Shown here in pieces: positions 7,432 to 14,817 of a stretch of DNA of 17,409 nt. The stretch's first letter is position 1. Each line of letters opens with the position of its first letter. This DNA is from CAJQQY01 sp964352225 (GTDB taxonomy: Bacteria > Bacteroidota > Bacteroidia > Chitinophagales > Saprospiraceae). The stretch is taken from assembly GCA_964352225.1 (NCBI GenBank), contig CAYGRM010000115.1:1-17409 (forward strand), written 5' to 3'. Both the position numbers and the translations under genes were made by a program. A model generated the notes under the pieces. That model saw only the letters and a list, made by a program, of their open reading frames with translations. It was not told the origin of the DNA and did no database searches.

Positions 7432-8373
7432 ATGAAAAAATGCAATAACTGTAAAACCGCTATTTTAGCTGATGCTCGCTTTTGCCACAATTGTGGAACA
7501 AAAGTCATTGTCTCTGATCATCTCACCTGCCCAGACTGCCTCACCACCAATCCAGTCAACTCAGCTTTTTGCAAATCTTGTGGTTATTTTTTTCAGAAAA
7601 AAAATGCCTCCCGAGAAGTCTATGAAGTTCAATATCCTCTTAACTTCAAAGAAACTAACTCAATAGCTCCAGAGCTGAAAAAATACTTCTTTAATGATTT
7701 TAAAGAACGAATTCAGGAGGAGCAAGATATGAACAAGTATAATCAATATCTAGAGCGATTTTTTGATTCTGATTTTGGGAAAAACTTTGAGGTTCGACTC
7801 AATCAACTAGCTGAAGAAGCCTACACCATTCATGCTAAGCAGGATGGAAATGTGCAACGAAAAGTTGATCAAATGCTATCTTCAAATTTCAATAATTTGC
7901 TAGATCACTTTATTATTCTTTTTTGCAAAGATTTAAATGCGACCTACTTATCCGAAGAGATCTTGGCTTATCATGATGCAAAAAAGGAAACCGTCGATTT
8001 GCAATTATTGATTTTGGATTATTTGAATTTAGAAAATGAAAAAGAAGATTTCTACATCGACTTCGTCACCATGCCTATAAAAAAGCTACGAAATGCTAGT
8101 ACTGCTTTTTTATTTCCAGAAAAGGATGAAAAGATTATGTTGATTGCTGACCAAACCATTTTTGGCTCTTGCAAAGAAGGATTTTCTTTAACTGAGAAAG
8201 GTATTTATTGGAAAGCTCATTTTGAAAAAGCCAAAAAGGTTTTATTTCACGAACTCTCTTCCATCAAAAAAGAAAAAGATTGGATTACGATCAATGGTCA
8301 TTTTTTTAATGTGAGCCCTTCGGTCAATGTTAAAATGATGAAATTGCTGCGTAAGTTGAAAAGTATCTATTGA
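7432..8373 (+). CDS. double zinc-ribbon protein with C-terminal PH-like domain
   Basis: This 313-residue cytosolic protein has no signal peptide or membrane span. Two zinc ribbons open it: C4/C7 with C18/C21, and C33/C36 with C47/C50, all eight ligands in the CxxC...CxxCG arrangement typical of DZANK-type double zinc ribbons. Residues ~75-210 are helical and charged and match no family I know. The C-terminal part (~235-310) contains 'GFSLTEKGIYWKA', a 'VLFHELSSI' strand and 'ITINGHFF', then a final helix. That pattern resembles a PH-like small beta domain I have seen in other bacterial zinc-ribbon or stress proteins (from memory, not verified). This layout usually indicates a protein- or nucleic-acid-binding adaptor rather than an enzyme. 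ATG at 7432. It converges with the AAA+ gene, and a minus-strand hairpin and T-tract lie between them. Confidence 0.82.
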   Translation: MKKCNNCKTAILADARFCHNCGTKVIVSDHLTCPDCLTTNPVNSAFCKSCGYFFQKKNASREVYEVQYPLNFKETNSIAPELKKYFFNDFKERIQEEQDMNKYNQYLERFFDSDFGKNFEVRLNQLAEEAYTIHAKQDGNVQRKVDQMLSSNFNNLLDHFIILFCKDLNATYLSEEILAYHDAKKETVDLQLLILDYLNLENEKEDFYIDFVTMPIKKLRNASTAFLFPEKDEKIMLIADQTIFGSCKEGFSLTEKGIYWKAHFEKAKKVLFHELSSIKKEKDWITINGHFFNVSPSVNVKMMKLLRKLKSIY

Positions 8374-8417
8374 ATTTCTAATATCGAACTAGAAATATCG
8401 GTTATTGAATTTTTTTC

Positions 8418-8462
8418 AAAAAAAAACGCCACCCAGCGTAGGAGAATACGTGCTAGGTGACG
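8418..8462 (-). terminator. intrinsic terminator on the minus strand downstream of the AAA+ gene
   Basis: Reading leftward, an imperfect GC-rich stem (8462-8427; CGTCACCTAGC-type arm with GCTGGGTGGCG arm, loop TTCTCC) runs into nine T's (complement of the A-run at 8418-8426). It lies about 265 bases past the stop of the AAA+ gene, and any minus-strand transcript would end here. Apart from this and the possible small RNA, 8374-8724 contains no gene I can support. Confidence 0.65.
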
Positions 8463-8515
8463 GTAATGTTCAATGGGAAAAATAACTTATAGAAGCGAAC
8501 TCCTAAAAGTGCTAT
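8418..8515 (-). ncRNA. possible small RNA or processed 3' leader ending in the 8427-8462 hairpin
   Basis: On the minus strand a TTTG, about 20 bases, then a TATATAATT element (about 8555 to 8520) precede a roughly 95-base GC-richer stretch that ends exactly in an intrinsic terminator. The segment 'TAGGAG' near 8502 can pair with 'CTCCTA' in the terminator loop, an alternative fold. This could be an independent small RNA or simply the 3' UTR of the AAA+ transcript. Confidence 0.25.
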
Positions 8516-8724
8516 TATGGAATTATATAAAATGTTTTTTTTGACACACAAACAGGTGTGGAAATCGGATTTTGAACTAAGTGATATGTATAATGTGAGG
8601 GAAAGTATAATTTGAGAATTTAGGTATTTCTCTTTTTACGGTGCGCAAAACTAATCTTTTTTTTTAGAAACATAAAAGAAATCAACATATTATTCCTACC
8701 TAATTTGTAAAGATTAAACTGATT

Positions 8725-11700
8725 TTATTTCACGGCAAGATCAATTGATAACTCGAATCGATTATCTAAAATTGGTAAAATTAAATCAAGGTGGTTACCT
8801 TTAATGACCTCCCTTTTAATATTTAGATTTTTATCTTCTAAAAATAGTGGTTCGACAATTCTAAATGGATTTTTAGAGTCAAAAAAAGACTTCTTATGAA
8901 TATTTTCAGGAAAAGGAGCATTCATATCTACCACTTCTGAAATGTAGATATACTCCTCCTTTGGAGCCATTTTCCACCGTTGCATGCCATTTTCACTTTG
9001 CAAATATAACTTTGGACACTTTCCAACTAACAAAAAGTCAACTCCACAAAAAACATCTTGTGCTTCTTCAGGCTCTAAATTTTTATCACTATGATCTCTC
9101 CAATTTCTCACATAATACTCTTTGCGAGCATCTGCTTGAACTTTACCTTTTTTATTAATTAATTCAATTTTTTCATTATAAAAACTATCTCGATACCAAA
9201 CGGTTTCAATGGAAAACTCAAATCCCTTTCTCTTGAAAAAATCAATATAAAAATCCATCAAAGGTTGAATATTATTTCCATAAATTCTGACTCGACCATT
9301 ACCATTCATTGGATTAGCTTGCATCAAGTTTTTCACTTTTAATTCAAAAAAATCTTCTTTCCATTTTTCTAGATGCGCTGTCCATTCTGTTTTATAATCT
9401 TGTAATTCCATGCAAGCCAATGAAAAGTTAGTTTCTAATTTTTCCATTGCCATAGCTTGAAGCTCCACTTCTGATTTTAAATTTAATAAAATCGAGTACT
9501 TCTCGGATCTCCCTTTTTCTTCCCAAAAATTTTCCCCAAGTTTATTCTTTTCACGAATTAAAATATCCAAATCACTCATCAATTGAGTAAATAAAAATCC
9601 TGACTGAAACCTTTGCATTTGCCTTCGATATTCTCCAGTCAAATCTGCGTAATCGAACTTTTCAATTTCTTCAAAAAGTAAATCAAGTCCCAACGGATCA
9701 GAGTCAACTGAAATTTTAATGCCTTTATTTTTCATGGCAACATTTACAATCAATTGATCATCTAGGTCAAAGACATTTATTTTTTTGGAAAGTGGAATAA
9801 TTAATTCTTGGCGCAACGCTCGTTGCAAATATCTAGCACCATATCGACTATCGTACCCTTGTTTTGATAAATAATCCAAAACCGCATCCTCAATTGTCAA
9901 GTCCATTCGGCGATAACGAATCCCTTCGCGTTTTCTGAGTTCCTCTATTTCTCTCTCGACCACATAGCGAACAGTATCTTGAGATAGAGGCTCGAAAGGT
10001 ATCACTTGATCGATTCGATTATATATTTCAGGTTTGAAATGATCTTGTACCGCTCGCAAATATCTTTGAGAAATTTCTTTATTGTGATTTTTATTTTCAG
10101 GCCCAATGATTCTTCTTTGCATGGCAGCAGCTCCAATATTGGACGTCATGATAATTATGGTACTACAAAAATTGACCAACTTCCTCCGACTATCCGTTAA
10201 TCTTCCTTCACTCAACATCTGCAACAATAGGTCATAAAAATCTGGATGTGCTTTTTCAATCTCATCAAAAAGTAAAACACAAAATGGTTCTCGTCGAACG
10301 GTTGAGGTCAATAATCCATCGGAATAAAATCCAGATCCTAATAATTTACTCACCGCATCATAACTCGAATATTCACTCATGTCAAATCGAATCATTCGAT
10401 CTCGACTACCGAACATAAATTCCGAAAGCACTTTTGCCAATTCTGTTTTTCCAACGCCAGTTGGCCCCACGAAAAGAAAAGAAGCAATTGGTTTTCCTGT
10501 TTTAGACAAACCAGTTTTGACGGTACTCAACATATTGACCACGCTTTCTACCGCACTCTCTTGACCAAAAACTGCATTATTAAACTGAGCTTTGATCTTA
10601 CTCGGAGACATTGGAATTATTGGGTCAACCATAAATGGAGGCATTCCCGTCTCTTCGCAAAAATGACCAATAACTTCTGACCTCGAAATTTCGATCAAAG
10701 AATCTCGTTCTTTCGCAGACATCTGATTGAGCAAAATGCTTTCTAAAAATCGAATAGGTTTCCCGGGGAAACCAGAGTAAGGAGTAAATCGATTATTCAA
10801 TCGAATGGTTTCCTGAATAGCCTCGGCCTCCAGTTTAATTTTATTTTTATTAGAAAGGTCTTTTACTTTTTTTAAAATGATATCCTCCAAATCATCTTTG
10901 GGGGTTTCCATAGAAATGATTTCAAAGTTGGATAAAAAATTCGAACTACGCAGTTCTATAATTCCTTTTTCTTCATTCGTACATTCAGAAATAATCGTCA
11001 ACTCCCCTCGACTGATATATGGCAATAAATATTCAGCAATACTGATACTATTCCCTTGATATTTTCCAACCTCAAATAGTTCTAATAAATTCCGGACAAA
11101 TAGAATATCGCCACTATTCGTTAATTCTTTTACTAGCGGGATAATATTGTCTTGCCATCCAGTATCTCGGGTTAATTCTTTAATCAAGACCGAAGCACTC
11201 GTTTCCCAGATTTGACCTCGAAAATTTTCTTCTTTTCTTCGATATTCCAACTCCCAAACTAAAGCTGTTTTCCCAACTCCAGAAGCGCCAACTAACAATA
11301 CATTCCGAATAGAATTACCTTTCATAGCTCGAATCAGACGATTCATTTCTGCCTTTCTGCCATAGGTTGTTTTCTCAACTATATTCAATTTAGTCGCCAC
11401 TTTGGGTAACCATTGGTCGCTTTGTAGCTCTTCCTTATCTTCTAATTCAGATGGTGTAGGGAATTTTATTTCAATATCATGTCGCAATAATTCAACTTCA
11501 TTATACCAGATCGCATCAACGATTCCATGAACCGAACCTAGTCTACGTGTTCTGCTAAAATCTTGTAAAATAACTCCAACTAGATTAGTTTCTATTTCAA
11601 TTTCCGTTTCTGCAAAGGCTTCTAATTGTAACGCTGGAACCACACACCAAAAACCACGATTATTTTTTTTGTAAAAAAAATCAAACTCCAATTCAATACT

Positions 11701-11970
11701 TGGATAAGAAAAACCATCTCTAGACCTTGGAACGGGAACTAATACTTTTGATTTTATAAAATCTCCACTTTGCCAATGATCCATAATATCTTTTAATCTT
11801 CCCTTATTAGTAACATTTCGTTGATAATCATTTGCAAAGGATTTTGCTACTTTTTCTAGTGATTGAGAAAATCGCATCAATCCGAGATCATGTAAAGGTG
11901 TCAACCCTGGCGAGCCAGTTGTATAGTGTAATTTGAAAGCAAAAAAAGGAATAGTAACAGTATAAGGCAT
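8725..11970 (-). CDS. two-domain ClpA/ClpB-type AAA+ ATPase with release-factor-like C-terminus
   Basis: This is a 1081-residue cytosolic AAA+ protein from the ATG at 11968-11970; a GTG at 12010-12012 would add 14 residues. The N-terminal ~190 residues are beta-rich and are not a Clp-N domain. D1 has Walker A 'GASGVGKT' (228-235), but the Walker B position reads 'ILFVRN' (R293, N294) instead of DE, so ATP binding without hydrolysis is likely. D2 is intact: 'GPTGVGKT' (502-509), 'LLFDEIEKAH' (D569, E570), sensor-1 'MTSNIG', Arg finger R652 in 'YNRID', and sensor-2 R713 in 'RYGARYL'. Residues ~770-880 are coiled coil containing 'NFWEEKGRSEKYSIL', like release-factor domain 1. Residues ~890-1045 resemble the PCRF domain ('RVRIYGNNIQPLMDFYIDFF', 'KLYLQSENGMQRW'). 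No GGQ motif exists. Probably an unfoldase or remodelling enzyme; the partner is unknown. Confidence 0.88.
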   Translation of the reverse strand: MPYTVTIPFFAFKLHYTTGSPGLTPLHDLGLMRFSQSLEKVAKSFANDYQRNVTNKGRLKDIMDHWQSGDFIKSKVLVPVPRSRDGFSYPSIELEFDFFYKKNNRGFWCVVPALQLEAFAETEIEIETNLVGVILQDFSRTRRLGSVHGIVDAIWYNEVELLRHDIEIKFPTPSELEDKEELQSDQWLPKVATKLNIVEKTTYGRKAEMNRLIRAMKGNSIRNVLLVGASGVGKTALVWELEYRRKEENFRGQIWETSASVLIKELTRDTGWQDNIIPLVKELTNSGDILFVRNLLELFEVGKYQGNSISIAEYLLPYISRGELTIISECTNEEKGIIELRSSNFLSNFEIISMETPKDDLEDIILKKVKDLSNKNKIKLEAEAIQETIRLNNRFTPYSGFPGKPIRFLESILLNQMSAKERDSLIEISRSEVIGHFCEETGMPPFMVDPIIPMSPSKIKAQFNNAVFGQESAVESVVNMLSTVKTGLSKTGKPIASFLFVGPTGVGKTELAKVLSEFMFGSRDRMIRFDMSEYSSYDAVSKLLGSGFYSDGLLTSTVRREPFCVLLFDEIEKAHPDFYDLLLQMLSEGRLTDSRRKLVNFCSTIIIMTSNIGAAAMQRRIIGPENKNHNKEISQRYLRAVQDHFKPEIYNRIDQVIPFEPLSQDTVRYVVEREIEELRKREGIRYRRMDLTIEDAVLDYLSKQGYDSRYGARYLQRALRQELIIPLSKKINVFDLDDQLIVNVAMKNKGIKISVDSDPLGLDLLFEEIEKFDYADLTGEYRRQMQRFQSGFLFTQLMSDLDILIREKNKLGENFWEEKGRSEKYSILLNLKSEVELQAMAMEKLETNFSLACMELQDYKTEWTAHLEKWKEDFFELKVKNLMQANPMNGNGRVRIYGNNIQPLMDFYIDFFKRKGFEFSIETVWYRDSFYNEKIELINKKGKVQADARKEYYVRNWRDHSDKNLEPEEAQDVFCGVDFLLVGKCPKLYLQSENGMQRWKMAPKEEYIYISEVVDMNAPFPENIHKKSFFDSKNPFRIVEPLFLEDKNLNIKREVIKGNHLDLILPILDNRFELSIDLAVK

Positions 11971-12061
11971 TGGATAAACTGAAAATATTTTTCTTAAAAA
12001 ATTGAGTTGCACAAGATAATAGATTTGTTGGAAAGGAAAAATTTTGGACGTCGGACGTAAA

Positions 12062-12096
12062 ACAAAAAAAAGCGCAACCTTTTCAAGATTGCACTT
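12062..12096 (-). terminator. intrinsic terminator of the glycosyltransferase gene
   Basis: On the minus strand a 12-bp stem with two G-U pairs (12096-12085 with 12081-12070, loop GAA) runs into eight T's (complement of 12064-12071), about 35 bases past the stop at 12130. It also shields the AAA+ gene from readthrough. On the plus strand a CCC plus T5 tract follows, so some bidirectional activity is possible. Confidence 0.75.
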
Positions 12097-12129
12097 CCCT
12101 TTTTATACTAAAGTAAAAATCTATTTATT

Positions 12130-12729
12130 TTATGCAGCTGCATCTGTGTAACCCCAAGAAAATTGAGTTTCATATTTTTTCAATGCACCTTTTTTTAATA
12201 TTTTTCTCGCTTCTGGATCAAAATATAACATTCTCAATACCTCTGAAAATCCTTGCACATTTTGTTGAAAATTATCGTGCTCAACCATCATTCCACAAGT
12301 TGGATCCATGGTCTCCTCAAGACTCTCAGATTCATAACAGACAACTGGTAAGCCAAATGAAAATGCTTCCGTAATAAGACGAGTAATATTATCTTTAGAT
12401 GGTAATATCATGACCGAAGCATTTTTATACCATTCTTCTATTTCTTCTTGCTCACTCCACGAGACGATTTCAATTACTTTTTTGATTCCAAGCCTCTCCG
12501 CTTTTTCTTCAATATGATCTAGCAATATTCCTTTGCTAACCATAATTAATTTCATTTGTTTCTGATGTTTTGAAGTAACGTCACAATATAAATCTGCAAA
12601 CGATTCTAAGGCTACATCGATTCCTTCTTTGTGAATAAATTCACCAAGTGATAATACGTTAAATTTGGACATTCTCTTTAATTTTCTACTATTGGTCAAA
12701 TCTGATTTTAAGCAATCAAAAAAAATCAA
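12130..12729 (-). CDS. GT4-type glycosyltransferase, C-terminal domain only (N-truncated)
   Basis: This is the C-terminal Rossmann half of a GT-B fold, family 4 glycosyltransferase. Visible are the opening strand 'FNVLSLGEFIHKEGIDVALE' (as in 'il.vGr...kkG.d.li'), 'KLIMVSKG' and 'ASVMILPSKD', then the donor-site helix 'TRLITEAFSFGLPVVCYES'. The EX7E donor motif is imperfect: the first acid is Asp and the second Glu is kept. Intact family members are ~350-400 residues with an acceptor-binding N-terminal domain; here at most 199 residues exist. The frame extends upstream only to a TAA at about 12755, and the longest start is a TTG at 12727-12729. The first ATG (12670-12672) begins at the Rossmann strand itself. 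No N-terminal half is visible upstream, so this is probably a truncated, non-functional gene, or a stand-alone domain. Its own terminator follows. Confidence 0.7.
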   Translation of the reverse strand: MIFFDCLKSDLTNSRKLKRMSKFNVLSLGEFIHKEGIDVALESFADLYCDVTSKHQKQMKLIMVSKGILLDHIEEKAERLGIKKVIEIVSWSEQEEIEEWYKNASVMILPSKDNITRLITEAFSFGLPVVCYESESLEETMDPTCGMMVEHDNFQQNVQGFSEVLRMLYFDPEARKILKKGALKKYETQFSWGYTDAAA

Positions 12730-13154
12730 TAGCTCATGGTTATAAAAATTTTAATAAAAAAGAGATGTTCGAATAGTGCTTAAAGATATACTTCTAGATT
12801 TTTTATTTTTAAAACTAAAAAATGCAAACAATTAAATTAATTAGGAGTACAACAAGAAGGGAAGGTTATTTTTTATAACTGTTGGTATGCAAATCATTTG
12901 CCTAAAAAGAACAGTTTTAAGAAATCGTACCATTTGATTAGACAAATATTGTGACTTTTTTTATGTTAAAAAAAATCAAAAAAATACCTAGAGAAAAAAT
13001 CATCATTCACGTTAAAAAAAAATTATAACTATAACAAACTAACTCAAAGCATATTACACTTAGAAATTAAAACCCAATTAACACTTCGCCAATCTTAGCT
13101 TATTTATTGCCCCAATTACTACCACCGCCTGTGACTATTTTATTCGTCTAATTT

Positions 13155-13167
13155 TGATTAATAATCA
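13155..13167. repeat. 6-1-6 dyad TGATTA-A-TAATCA
   Basis: Perfect 13-base inverted repeat with one central base, about 200 bases upstream of the sigma-54 activator gene. Short and AT-rich, so weak on its own; it is notable only because further dyads follow within 65 bases. Confidence 0.3.
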
Positions 13168-13173
13168 TAAGAT

Positions 13174-13198
13174 ATTTTCCTTCTCATTCAAGGAAAAT
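13174..13198. repeat. 9-bp hairpin ATTTTCCTT / AAGGAAAAT
   Basis: Perfect 9-bp arms (13174-13182 and 13190-13198) with a 7-base CTCATTC loop, upstream of the activator gene. No T-tract follows on either strand, so it is not a canonical terminator. It could be a leader-RNA stem or a protein-binding site. Confidence 0.35.
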
Positions 13199-13212
13199 TT
13201 ACCTTTGCCCCA

Positions 13213-13229
13213 ATAATTGAATCAATTAT
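13213..13229. repeat. 8-1-8 dyad ATAATTGA-A-TCAATTAT
   Basis: Perfect 17-base inverted repeat with a single central base, about 140 bases upstream of the activator ATG. It has the same 8-1-8 geometry as the dyad at 14745-14761 between the activator and sensor genes, but a different sequence. A possible operator. Confidence 0.4.
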
Positions 13230-13370
13230 AGCAGTTATTGAGATTATTACCTAAATTTACATACACCTCTTTGACGAGTATCAATAGTCAAAATAAGCAC
13301 TAGCCCTCTATCAGAACAAATAAATAAAATACACAGAATTAAAATAAGTTCTTTTGAATACTTTTAATTG

Positions 13371-14723
13371 ATGAAGAGAAAATTTTCCCCAAAGAAAATA
13401 TTTATTGTAGAGGATGACCCCCTTTACACTAAAATAATTAAGTATGTTTTGGAATTGGATCCAGAACATGAGGTGCATGTATTTACTACCGGAAAGGAAT
13501 GTATTGATCACTTATACTTAAACCCCATCTTAGTGACCTTAGACTATACACTTCCTGATATGACGGGTTATAATGTGATGGAAGCGATCAATAAATACAA
13601 TTCGAATATTGGAATCATCGTACTTTCTGGACAACCTGAAATTTCCGTCGCAGTTGATTTCATGAAGGCAGGAGCCTACCTTTATATTGTTAAAGATGAT
13701 GATACCAAAGACAAACTACTGCTTACCGTTCAGCGCTTAAAAAAACAAATCAAACTCCAAGAAGAAGTTGAGTTTCTTAAAGATGAATTAGGTGACAAAT
13801 ACAATATTGCTACCAATCTGATTGGAAAAAGTAAACCAATGCTTCGAGTTCAAAAGCTAATTTCCAAAGCTGTCCAGACTAATATCTCGGTTACTATTCA
13901 AGGTGAAACTGGAACAGGAAAAGAGGTCGTCGCTCGAACGATTCATTACAGTTCAAATCGAAAAAAAGGAAATTTCATCGCGGTCAATGTTACTGCCATA
14001 CCAAAAGATCTTTTGGAAAGTGAATTATTTGGATATGAAAAGGGAGCCTTCACAGGAGCTTCAACTCGCAAAATTGGTCAATTCGAAATGGCCAATAATG
14101 GAACGCTGTTTTTAGATGAAATCGCGGAAATGGATATTTCCCTTCAATCTAAATTACTGCGAGCACTCCAAGAAAGAGAAATAACTCGAGTAGGTGGTAC
14201 ACAAAATATTCCATTTGATGCGAGATTAATTGTAGCAAGCCATCGTAACTTGGCTGAAGAAGTTGAGAAAGGAAATTTTAGAGAAGATTTATATTATAGG
14301 TTACTTGGATTACCAATAGAGATTCCTCCGCTAAGAGAGCGAGGAAATGACATTTTTCTTTTAGCAGATTACTTCTTAAAAAGTTTTTGTCAGGACAATA
14401 AACTGCCAATGAAAACACTTTCCAAAGAAGCCAAAGAAAAATTAATCGGTTATAGTTTTCATGGAAATGTTCGTGAATTAAAAGCAATTATCGATCTAGC
14501 GGGAGCAATGTCAGAAGGAAAGATTATCGATCAAGGTGATATCCAATTTAATAGTCCTAGGGGCAAAGAATCATTTCTGGATAAAGAAATGTCAATCAAA
14601 GAATACAATCATAAAATTATTCATCATTATTTAGAAAAATACGATAATGATGTTTTATTAGTTGCCAAAAAATTAAAAATTGGGAAATCCACGATTTATA
14701 GAATGTTAAAAGCAAGTGAGTAG
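13371..14723 (+). CDS. NtrC-family sigma-54-dependent response regulator
   Basis: This 450-residue transcriptional activator receives a phosphoryl group and drives open-complex formation by sigma-54 RNA polymerase. The receiver domain (~8-122) has acidic residues E14, D15 and D16, phospho-acceptor D58 in 'VTLDYTLPDMTGY', S86 and K108, all complete. The AAA+ domain (~152-385) has Walker A 'GETGTGKE' (178-185), sigma-54-contact loop 'GAFTGA' (225-230), Walker B 'FLDE' (D249, E250) and the 'REDLYYRL' arginine region (R304, R310). The Fis-type helix-turn-helix (~408-450) ends with 'VAKKLKIGKSTIYRMLKAS'. A TTG lies directly before the ATG at 13371; I chose the ATG. All catalytic motifs are intact, so the protein should be active. 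The PAS sensor starts 94 bases downstream on the same strand, so they are probably a functional pair. Confidence 0.95.
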   Translation: MKRKFSPKKIFIVEDDPLYTKIIKYVLELDPEHEVHVFTTGKECIDHLYLNPILVTLDYTLPDMTGYNVMEAINKYNSNIGIIVLSGQPEISVAVDFMKAGAYLYIVKDDDTKDKLLLTVQRLKKQIKLQEEVEFLKDELGDKYNIATNLIGKSKPMLRVQKLISKAVQTNISVTIQGETGTGKEVVARTIHYSSNRKKGNFIAVNVTAIPKDLLESELFGYEKGAFTGASTRKIGQFEMANNGTLFLDEIAEMDISLQSKLLRALQEREITRVGGTQNIPFDARLIVASHRNLAEEVEKGNFREDLYYRLLGLPIEIPPLRERGNDIFLLADYFLKSFCQDNKLPMKTLSKEAKEKLIGYSFHGNVRELKAIIDLAGAMSEGKIIDQGDIQFNSPRGKESFLDKEMSIKEYNHKIIHHYLEKYDNDVLLVAKKLKIGKSTIYRMLKASE

Positions 14724-14744
14724 TTAACTATTGAAATCAAATTT

Positions 14745-14765
14745 TTATGTAACTTACATAAGTTA
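14745..14765. promoter_or_regulatory. overlapping palindromes between activator and sensor, candidate operator
   Basis: TTATGTAA-C-TTACATAA (14745-14761) is a perfect 8-1-8 dyad. It overlaps a second perfect dyad, TAACTTA-CA-TAAGTTA (14750-14765). They lie 22 bases after the activator stop and about 55 bases before the sensor ATG. No T-tract follows, so a protein-binding site is likelier than a terminator. No -24/-12 sigma-54 promoter is visible in this gap. Confidence 0.45.
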
Positions 14766-14817
14766 AAAACCTAAAAATCATCTAACTACATCCTTAAAAT
14801 TAGTCCTTATATTTTTT

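Larger units (their letters stand above)
12730..13370. other. 640-bp AT-rich spacer with dyads, no supported gene
   Basis: Very AT-rich with many A/T runs and stops in all frames. Two tiny frames occur (MQTIKLI..., from 12822, 18 codons; MLKKIKKIP..., from 12964, 26 codons), but nothing supports them. It contains several short inverted repeats between 13155 and 13229, listed separately, and two near-copies of TTGCCCCAAT (13107 and 13205). It should hold the 5' region of the activator gene and whatever remains of the truncated glycosyltransferase's upstream side. Confidence 0.6.

Noticed and set aside
12044..12058. GGACGTC / GGACGT short tandem repeat
   Set aside because: Too short to be an operator or attachment site on this evidence.
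12822..13044. Two tiny frames (18 and 26 codons) in the AT-rich spacer
   Set aside because: Lys/Ile-rich as expected by chance in A/T runs, with no promoter or conserved pattern.
13269..13300. Sigma-70-like promoter TTGACG-N17-TAAGCA before the activator
   Set aside because: The -10 element is poor and the Bacteroidota -7 box is absent; not distinguishable from background.
12730..13370. Sigma-54 (-24/-12) promoter upstream of the activator
   Set aside because: No TGGCAC-N5-TTGC match with correct spacing; the TTGGTATGCAAATCATTTGC near 12884 has the GG and GC too far apart.
13311..13511. 66-codon minus-strand frame over the activator start
   Set aside because: Overlaps the receiver domain and its leader on the opposite strand with no family resemblance.
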